The translations under genes were made by a program, and so were the position numbers. The notes below the pieces were generated by a model. It did no database searches. It saw nothing but the letters and a program-made list of their open reading frames with translations, and was not told where the DNA came from. A DNA stretch of 64,000 bases from assembly GCA_963978895.1 (NCBI GenBank), contig OZ022244.1, positions 24,368,031-24,432,030 of the forward strand. The letters are read 5' to 3'. The stretch's first letter is position 1; every line of letters starts with the position of its first letter. Shown here piece by piece: positions 55,821-64,000 of this stretch. The DNA is from Erpobdella octoculata (Eukaryota > Annelida > Clitellata > Hirudinida > Erpobdellidae).

Positions 55821-58046
55821 ATGAATATTCATCTAAAATATCAATTTCCAATTGATATTGTCGAAAAATTTGTCAGAATAATTTTGTTTGATGAAGTTCT
55901 AAGTCATGCAAGATGCAACAGCGTGTTTAACCTTCTAGCCAAATTTTTGGGTTTATCAAAAATAGACAATTCTGAACTCATTCAACAACTCAGAAAAATA
56001 TTTGAAAAAGTTATTCAAAAAAAATTTGAATCGGTTACATTGTCAGAAAATGATTATGTTAACGATTTTTTTAATACTGTAAACAAAATCAGAGAAAAGT
56101 TTAATTTTCAATATGATTGTTTTGCTTTTGTTAACTATTACATTGCTCCAAATAATCTAAAAGATAAGTTTGTGTGTTTTAGAGAAGCTAATTTTAAAAA
56201 AATTATTCCCAACACAGTAGAAATGATAGCATATGAAGCTTTAAGAATTTGTATAATTAAGAATGAAATATTTATTAAAGTTGTTATGAAGGCATTTGAA
56301 AGTGACAGACTAAGTAATGGTAACTTTGTAGGTCACTCTGTAAATGAACTATCTGATCAATTTATCGAAATTGATAGTAAGTGTTTAGATAGAAAAAAAT
56401 ATCTCTTTGACAAATTCCAAAAATTAGAACAAGCAATAATCCAAAAATTAGAACAAGCAACAAATTTCTACAAAGAAAAATCTAAAAAGTTAATTGCGAC
56501 ATCTGATTTTACTGAGTACTTAATTGAATGTTTTAAATTAATTGATGGTGAACAACAAAAAATCTGGAAACTAAATGTAAAAATTGCAAGACAAGAATTA
56601 ATTAGCCCAAAAAATGAATACATAATTATTGGTTTTGAAAACCTTTTAGAAAAATCAAACACTGAAAGCGCTAATGGCGCTAATGTAGTTAACGAATATT
56701 TGCAAAAAAGTGATGACGATTTGATACAAATTGTTGCTAATGTGATTAGAATTTCTGTTGAATTAAATTTTTCAAAGATGTTTAAAGAAGTTGAAAAAAA
56801 TATAACGCCCATATTATTTGTCGAGAAAACAGTAGATAACTATAACAAACTTTTGCATTTTATTGGTAAATATTTTCAATTCGGTGAATTTATTAATTCC
56901 TTAGATCAAGGAGTTAATAATGCTTTGCAACAGTTTCAATCTAAAGTTGTTGAACAGTTCAAAAATGGGTTTTCAATTGCTTCGTTTTTAGCTAGATATT
57001 GTGATCACATACTAAAGAAAAGAAAATCTAACAGAAACGAACAAACTATTAAAAAAAACATAGACAAAGCAATTTTAGTTTTTAGATTTATTAATGATAA
57101 AGATTTATTTGAAAGAAAATTTGCTAGAAGTCTTGGAAAAAGACTTGTTTTTTCGTTGTCGTGTTCGATAGACTTCGAAGAAGCGATGGTTCAGAAACTT
57201 CTAAAAGAAACTAATTCAAGGAACATTCACAAAATGGTTTTGCTTATCAACGAAGTAAAATCTAATGAAAAACGTAACAATAAGTTTCTAGAATTTTGTC
57301 AAAAAGAAAATCGTGTTTTACAATTGAAATCTAATTTTATGGTCATTCAAGCATTTGTCTGGCAGGAGTCATTGAACTCATGTTACAAATGCTACATGCC
57401 TGACAAACTTGAAAATTGTATTTCCACATTTGAAATGTATTACAGCAATGAATTTAGTGGGAGAAAACTTTTATGGCAATATAATTTGTGTACCTGTGAA
57501 ATGAGGTTGTTGTATTTAAAAAAAACATGTATTGTAGAAGTTCCTTTGCCGGTAGCATTAGTAATGAATGCCTTTTCTAAACAGGACTATGTTTCGTTTG
57601 AGAACATCATTGCTCAAACCTTACTACCATCAAATATTGTAAAGAGCTGTTTACAAGAATTAGTGAACAATCAAATAATAATTTGTCAAGAAGTTGTAGC
57701 TGAAACATCTACTTATTTGGTAAACACAAACTTATCCGTTGATAAACGTAGGTTAAAACTTAAGATGCAAAGACAAAAGACAGATGAAGAAGAAAACGAT
57801 GATAAGAGTAATCTAGTAAAAATTGAAAAAGAAAGAGTTTTATATTTGCAAGCACTTGTTGTCAGGATTATGAAAGCAAAACAAACAATTCAATACAAAG
57901 AATTAGTAGAAAATATTTTAAAAGAATCTCAAAAATTGTTTTTTGCTTCGCACGATTTAATTAGAAAAACACTAAACTATTTAATTGAGAAAGAATACAT
58001 TGCGAAAAAATTAAATTCAGTTGATCAATACGTTTATCTTGCTTAA
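55821..58046 (+). CDS. Cullin family protein (CUL1/CUL2 type), right-arm copy
   Basis: A 741-residue single-exon cullin, identical to the left-arm copy except Ser at residue 630 (TCT at 57,708-57,710; TTT in the left copy). The ATG is the first in frame after an AT-rich leader. Residues about 1-380 form the divergent N-terminal cullin repeats, about 385-600 the cullin homology core, and about 670-741 the winged-helix end with VVRIMKAK, whose Lys685 is the expected NEDD8 acceptor. AATAAA lies at 58,098-58,103, 52 nt after the stop. Unlike the left copy, this one has no Helitron upstream; a (TA)n tract ends about 170 bp before the ATG. Since both frames are open and nearly identical, either or both could be functional. 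Confidence 0.92.
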   Translation: MNIHLKYQFPIDIVEKFVRIILFDEVLSHARCNSVFNLLAKFLGLSKIDNSELIQQLRKIFEKVIQKKFESVTLSENDYVNDFFNTVNKIREKFNFQYDCFAFVNYYIAPNNLKDKFVCFREANFKKIIPNTVEMIAYEALRICIIKNEIFIKVVMKAFESDRLSNGNFVGHSVNELSDQFIEIDSKCLDRKKYLFDKFQKLEQAIIQKLEQATNFYKEKSKKLIATSDFTEYLIECFKLIDGEQQKIWKLNVKIARQELISPKNEYIIIGFENLLEKSNTESANGANVVNEYLQKSDDDLIQIVANVIRISVELNFSKMFKEVEKNITPILFVEKTVDNYNKLLHFIGKYFQFGEFINSLDQGVNNALQQFQSKVVEQFKNGFSIASFLARYCDHILKKRKSNRNEQTIKKNIDKAILVFRFINDKDLFERKFARSLGKRLVFSLSCSIDFEEAMVQKLLKETNSRNIHKMVLLINEVKSNEKRNNKFLEFCQKENRVLQLKSNFMVIQAFVWQESLNSCYKCYMPDKLENCISTFEMYYSNEFSGRKLLWQYNLCTCEMRLLYLKKTCIVEVPLPVALVMNAFSKQDYVSFENIIAQTLLPSNIVKSCLQELVNNQIIICQEVVAETSTYLVNTNLSVDKRRLKLKMQRQKTDEEENDDKSNLVKIEKERVLYLQALVVRIMKAKQTIQYKELVENILKESQKLFFASHDLIRKTLNYLIEKEYIAKKLNSVDQYVYLA

Positions 58047-58097
58047 ATATTTTCTTTTTCTCACTTTTTTTATCCCTCTAAGATTTTACAGATATTT

Positions 58098-58103
58098 AAT
58101 AAA
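58098..58103 (+). terminator. Polyadenylation signal of the right cullin copy
   Basis: AATAAA 52 nt past the stop codon, followed by AT-rich sequence and a T-run. The equivalent in the left arm is TTTATT at 12,605-12,610. Confidence 0.6.
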
Positions 58104-58111
58104 GAATAATT

Positions 58112-58142
58112 TTTTTGTATCTTTGGCTCTTATATATATTAT
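58112..58142 (+). repeat. 31-bp direct repeat flanking a Helitron block, copy 1
   Basis: The sequence containing GTATCTTTGGCTCTTATA is repeated at 61,111-61,141. Only one copy exists in the left arm. The two copies flank 58,143-61,110. Confidence 0.85.
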
Positions 58143-58143
58143 A

Positions 58144-59196
58144 CTAGCTGGGTTACCCGGCGTTGCCCGGGGAATTTAAAGGTTTTTTTATCGTTTTTCT
58201 CTCTGGCTCCCGTTTCCTTAACCGCTCGTTTGCCCGGGCATCTTTGCATCTATTGAAACATTTATGCAGATACTTTTGATTTTTAATTAAAAGAAATACA
58301 ACAAACACATACAGTCATTTTATTGCAAAGCTTTCTGATACACAATGTTTTTTGTTTTTCCATAAGGTGCATTAATAGTTATACTATAATACTTAAAATA
58401 CATTAATAGTTATATTGATATACTCACTCACAATAAATTTTTCAATTTTCTTGTCTGTAAGCACAAAATAATCTGTTAGACTAAAAGTAACACAAAATAA
58501 TATCTGTTAGAGGTTAGAGTGGTTAGATTGGTTAGACTGGTAGAGCGATAATGATAGCCTGACACACAACGACCGAAACAATTTACAATTTAATATATAC
58601 ACAACAATAATTAACAATTAAATAATATAAAAATAGTAGCCTAAGTAAATAATATAAGAATAGTAGCCTAAGTTTTTAAATTACTTTGATTTCGAGAAAC
58701 CGAGACGATAAACAGCGAATGTAAACAAAACATAGCTCTGATACAATAGCGAAAATATTTAAAAAAATTAATTTTCTAAAACATTCAAAAACATTTGAAC
58801 GATATACAGTAATTAAAAAAATAATAGTATAGTATATAGTATATTATATATTACTTTTGATATATTGATATAATTGATATAAGTAAAATAATACTCACTT
58901 TTGATTTTGAGAAATCGCGACAACCAACAACGACGGAACAGAAGTCGAAAGCAACCCTAAGCTCGTTAAGCCGCGATATAATTGCATAGATAAAATATTT
59001 CTAAAAATTAATTTTCTAAAATTGCATAGATAAAATATTTCTAAAAATTAATTTTCTAAAAACATTCAAAACAATTTTTTTAAATAAATGAGATTATTTG
59101 TTAGGTGGTAAATGTTTATTATGTAAAATTTCGTGCAAATCCCTTCATTGGTTTTGGCGTTATTAATGAACATACGTTGCCTTTTATATATATAGA
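58144..59196 (-). mobile_element. Non-autonomous Helitron, family F
   Basis: 3' end CTAG at 58,147-58,144 with hairpin CCCGGGCAACGCCGGG; 5' end TC at 59,196-59,195. It has an extra ATCTGTTAGACTAAAAGTAA insertion near 58,471 relative to the copy at 36,790-37,824 but is otherwise nearly identical. The next element begins at 59,197 with no gap. Confidence 0.85.
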
Positions 59197-59971
59197 CTAG
59201 CAGTGCCCGTAGCGGCTTCGCTCGCATGAAATTAGAGATCATTTTTTTAGGTCTCGGCTCGGCCCGTCTACAAATTAGCCCAGCCCGTTTTAAAAACCCA
59301 AACTCCTGGCCCGGCACAGCCCGTCTGAATTAGGCCCGGCACAGCCCGTCTGAATTAGGCCCGGCCCATTTTTACAGGCCTAGAAGTTCTATATACTTGA
59401 TGAAAAACTTCGGCCCGTCCCACCTTGACCTCAGGTTTGGCCCGGCCAAACTGAAGACCCTAAAATCACTAAAATATCTATATACTTAGTGAAAAACCTC
59501 GGCCCGTCCCACTTTGATTTAAGGTTTGGCATGGCCCGTGTGAAGACTCTAAAATAACGGCTTGGCCCGGCCGATGATAAACTGGACTTAGCACATTTGA
59601 GGTCCGGGAAACCGAATTTTCAAAAAATGGTGAAACACGTATTTTTTTATTTTTCAAAAAGAATCTATATACCAAATTTCAAAATCTCCTCATTTTTGGT
59701 TTTCGAGATATACATTGTTTTAGAAAAAAATTTGTTTTCCAGTTTTTTCCCCTCAGGAGCAAAATTTTCAAAAATCCTTTCTTAGCGGATGTTTACGCAA
59801 TAAAAGTAATATAAGTTCCAAATTTCACGTTCCTAGGATGAGGCGTTTGAGCTCGGCGTTGATTATCAGTCAGTCATCTGTCAGTCAGTCAGTCAGTCAG
59901 TCATCTGTCAGTCAGTCAGTCAGTCAGTCAGTCAGTCAGTCAGTCAGGACATGTTCTTTTATATATATAGA
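59197..59971 (-). mobile_element. Non-autonomous Helitron, family B, internally deleted
   Basis: 3' CTAG at 59,200-59,197 and 5' TC at 59,971-59,970 after a (GACT)n run interrupted by an AGATGACT repeat (59,865-59,945). Most of the 155-160-bp internal repeats are missing: the GCCGGGCC-rich region joins directly to the 5' region near 59,590. A GGCACAGCCCGTCTGAATTA segment is duplicated near 59,321. Confidence 0.85.
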
Positions 59972-60810
59972 CTAGCGGGGTTACCCGGCGTTGCCCGGGG
60001 TTTTTAGAGGTTTTTCTAATGTTTGTCCCTCTCGCTCCCGTTTCGTTCTCCACTTTCCCGTTTTCGTCGCGTTCCCGGTCGCTTTTCCGCTCTCGGTCGT
60101 TTTCCAGCTCCCGGTCGCTTTCCCGCTCAGAAGTTTTGTTATCGATTTTCTCTCTTGCTCGCGTTTCCTTCCAAGCTTGCTCTCCCGATTCCAGTCGCTT
60201 TCCCGTTCCCGGTGGCTTTTCCGTTCCCGGTCGCTTTCCCGTTCCCGGTCGCTTTCCCGTTCCCGGTCGCTTTCCCGTTCCCGGTCGCTTTCCCGTTCCC
60301 GCTCACGCTTGCTCTCCCGTTCCCGGTCATGCTTGCTCTCCCATTCCCGGTCACGGTTGCTCTCCCGTTCACGCTCATTTTTTCTTCTCCATTCTTTCAT
60401 AACTTCTGTTAGCCTATAAAACGTAAAATAGATTTGCTAAGACTATATATATATATATATATGAATGTTTGTGGGTTAGTTTGTCTATTATAGAAACGGG
60501 AAAGCGACCCGGAACGGACAGCGAGCGGGAACGGAAAAGCAAGCGTGAGCGGGAATGGAAGAGCAAACGTGAGCGGGAAAGCGATCGGGAGTGGTAAAGC
60601 GACCGGGAGCGGGAAAGCGACCGGGAGCGGGAAAGCGACCGGGAGCGGGAAAGCGACCAGGAGCGGGAAAGCGACCGGGAGCGGGAAAACGACCGAAAAC
60701 GGGAAAGCGAACGGGAGTGGGAAAGCAGGTGGGAAAGGAAACGGGAGAGAAAGAGACAAACATTAGAAAAACCTCTAAAAAACCCGGGCAACGCCGGGTA
60801 TCTCCGCTAG
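59972..60810. mobile_element. Composite (twin 3'-end) family A Helitron
   Basis: CTAG at 59,972-59,975, directly abutting the TC of the previous element, and CTAG at 60,807-60,810. Head-to-head centre near 60,445. The minisatellites are short (about five units in each half). Confidence 0.8.
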
Positions 60811-60894
60811 TACATACATAAACACACACAGACACACATACATGCACATACACATACATACATACACACATACATACGCACATACATATATATA

Positions 60895-61082
60895 TAGTTC
60901 CCGCTCGCTCACCCGCTCCGCTCCGCTCATTTTGTGACGGATTTCAAATTTTTTTTTTTATTTGACTTTCCCCTTGACTCTCAAGGTTGTGTGAAAATTT
61001 CATTACGATCGGATGAATGGTGTAGCAATGCCTAAAGGACATTAACATACATAAATACAAACATTCATTTTTATATATATAG
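60895..61082 (-). mobile_element. Helitron module G
   Basis: Inverted module G preceded by a TACATA/CACACA-type tract (60,811-60,890). Its 5' end meets a short (TA)n tract that leads into the second copy of the 31-bp repeat. Confidence 0.6.
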
Positions 61083-61908
<826 letters not shown>

Positions 61909-62875
61909 CTAGCGGGGTTACCCGGCGTTGCCCGGGGTTTTTAGAGGTTTTTCTAATGTTTGTCTCTCTCGCTCCCGTTTCCTTCTCCACTTTCCCGTTT
62001 TCGTCGTTTTTCCGCTCTCGGTCGTTTTCCAGCTCCCGGTCGCTTTCCCGCTCAGAAGTTTTGTTATCGATTTTCTCACTTGCTCTCCCGCTTCCAGTCG
62101 CTTTCCGCGTTCCCGGTCGCTTTCCCGTTCCCGGTCGCTTTCCCGTTCCCGGTCGCTTTCCCGTTCCCGGTCGCTTTCCCGTTCCCGGTCGCTTTCCCGT
62201 TCCCGGTCGCTTTCCCGTTCCCGGTCGCTTTCCCGTTCCCGGTCACTTTCCCGTTCCCGGTCGCTTTCCCGTTCCCGGTCGCTTTCCCGTTCCCGCTCGC
62301 GCTTGCTCTCCCGTTCCCGGTCACGGTTGCTCTCCCGTTCCCGTTCACGCTCATTTTCTCTTTTCCATTCTTTCATAACTTCTTTTAGCCTATAAAACGT
62401 AAAATATATTTGCTAAGACTATATATATATATGAATGTTTGTGGGATAGCTTGTTTATTATAGAAACGGGAAAGCGACCCGCGACGGACAGCGAACGGGA
62501 ACGGAAAAGCAAGCGTGAGCGGGAATGGGAGAGCAAACGTGAGCGGGAACGGGACAACGACAGGGAACGGGAAAATTACCGGGAGCGGGAAAGCGACCGG
62601 CAGCGGGAAAGCGACCGGGAGCGGGAAAGCGACCGGGAGCGGGAAAGCGACCGGGAGCGGAAAAGCGACCGGGAGCGGGAAAGCGACCGGCAGCGGGAAA
62701 GCGACCGGGAGCGGGAAAGCGACCGGGAGTGGAAAAGCGACCGGGAGCGGGAAAGCGACCGGGAGCGGGAAAGCGACCGGCAGCGGGAAAGCGACCGGCA
62801 GTGGGAAAACGACCGAAAACGGGAAAGCGAGCAGGAGTGGGAAAGGAAACGGGAAAGAAAGAGACAAACATTAGA
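61909..62875. mobile_element. Composite family A Helitron, right 3' terminus missing
   Basis: Mirror of 9,724-10,653. CTAG at 61,909-61,912; the other end stops at GACAAACATTAGA and abuts a TA tract. The half at 62,450-62,870 has more 18-bp units than its left-arm partner, so copy number changed after the duplication. Confidence 0.7.
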
Positions 62876-62891
62876 TATATATATATATATA

Positions 62892-64000
62892 CTAGCAGTG
62901 CCCGTAGCGGCTTCGCTCGCATGAAATTTGAGAATTTGAACCATGCATACATAGTAGAGTACTGCACGGATCAATTTTTTAGGTCTCGGCTCGGCCCGTC
63001 GACAACTTGGCCCAACCCGTTTCAAAAACCGAAATTCCTGGCCCGGCACGGCCCGTCTAATATGGGCCCGGCCCGTTTTTACAGGCCTAGAAGTTCTATA
63101 TACTTGATGAAAAACTTCGGCCCGTCCCACCTTGACTTCACGTTTAGCCTGAACACCCTAAAATCACTAAAATGTCTATATACTTGGTTAAAAATCTCGG
63201 CCCGTCCCACCTTGATTTAAGGTTTGGGTAGGGCCGTATGAAGACCCTAAAATAACGGCTTGGCCCGTCCGTCCGGTGATAAATTAACTCATTTACTTTT
63301 AACCGGCACAAAACCTCAAAATACTATTTTTCACATCTGTAGCACTTACAGTTTTTGAGTAGCAGTTATTTTAAAATCAAATAACCTTTTTTCCACCTCA
63401 CATTTGAGGTCCTGGAACTGGAAACCAAATTTTCAAAAAATGGTAAAACACGTATATCATTATTTCTGGAGTAGAAACCAAATACTAATTTTTACTCCTG
63501 TAGCATCTACTGTTTTCGAGTAGCAGTTACATTAAAAACCAAATAACCTTATTTTCCACCCCACATTTGAGGTCCTGAAAACCAAATTTAAAAAAAATGG
63601 TAAAACACGTATATCTTTATTTTTAGAATAGAAACTAAATACTAATTTTTACATCTGTGGTATTTACAGTTTTTGAGTAGCAGTTACTTTAAAAAACAAA
63701 TAACCCTAGTTTCCACCCCACATTTGAAGTCCTGGAAACCAAATTTTAAAAAAATGCTAAAACACGTATTTCATTATTTTTGGAGTAGAAACTAAATACT
63801 AATTTTCACTCCTGTAGCATTCACAGTTTTTGAGTAGAAGCTACTTTAAAAATCAAATAACCCAATTTTCCAACCCACATTTGAGATCCGGGTAACCGAA
63901 TTTTCAAAAAATGGTGAAACACGTATCTTTTTATTTTTCAAAAAGAATCTATATACCAAATTTCAAAATCTCCTCATTTTTGGTTTTCGAGATATACATT
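62892..64000 (-). mobile_element. Non-autonomous Helitron, family B, cut by the window end
   Basis: 3' CTAG at 62,895-62,892, GGCCCGGCCCG-rich region, then 155-160-bp internal repeats up to the window edge. Mirror of 8,601-9,710; the 5' end lies outside. Confidence 0.8.

Overview
This is a gene-poor, very AT-rich stretch of eukaryotic nuclear DNA, most likely from an invertebrate animal. The evidence is spliceosomal introns in a Helitron gene, a metazoan-style cullin, non-LTR retrotransposons and long (TA)n, (TAA)n and (TACA)n microsatellites. I cannot name the species. Almost everything visible is transposable-element DNA; the only host-like gene is a full-length cullin (CUL1/CUL2 type), present twice as a single-exon reading frame.

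The dominant architecture is a giant imperfect inverted repeat. The left arm runs from at least 8,601 to 26,843 and the right arm from 47,228 to beyond the window end, around a 20.4-kb spacer. Aligned blocks are 8,601-11,290 with 61,266-64,000; 12,563-15,067 with 55,654-58,141; 20,634 to about 25,450 with about 50,880-55,653; and about 25,450-26,843 with 47,228 to about 48,610. The two 741-residue cullins differ at one residue. The arms differ by discrete events: a 5.57-kb autonomous-type Helitron only in the left arm, different Helitron blocks at one shared TA tract, and about 2.26 kb present only in the right arm between two hairpin repeats.

Left flank (1-8,600): a decayed jockey/CR1-like LINE (1,015-3,026), a foldback-type element whose inverted ends carry 20-bp tandem repeats around an RNase H fragment (4,205-6,897), and the start of a Helitron-dense zone. 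Arms, outer to inner: short Helitrons, the cullin, (in the left arm) the Rep-helicase Helitron, a decayed CR1/L2-like LINE with a Helitron inserted in its (TAA)n tail, a Helitron helicase remnant, then an array of AT-rich hairpin-bearing repeats. Spacer: more hairpin repeats, a nearly intact non-LTR retrotransposon with a restriction-like endonuclease lodged inside a (TACA)n microsatellite (31,016-34,950), scrambled Helitron gene fragments, and several short Helitrons, part of them in a 1.5-kb tandem duplication.

Short non-autonomous Helitrons dominate. They share TC 5' ends, 3' hairpins followed by CTAG, and insertion between A and T. I use provisional family letters: A (18-bp minisatellite body), B (GACT-repeat 5' end), D, E, F and module G. 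Two structures stand out: composite elements with a Helitron 3' terminus at both ends, and exact CTAG|TC head-to-tail junctions between different families. The Helitron in the left arm encodes the type of Rep/helicase that could mobilise these elements, but this copy has two nonsense codons. No operon-like or pathway organisation is visible.
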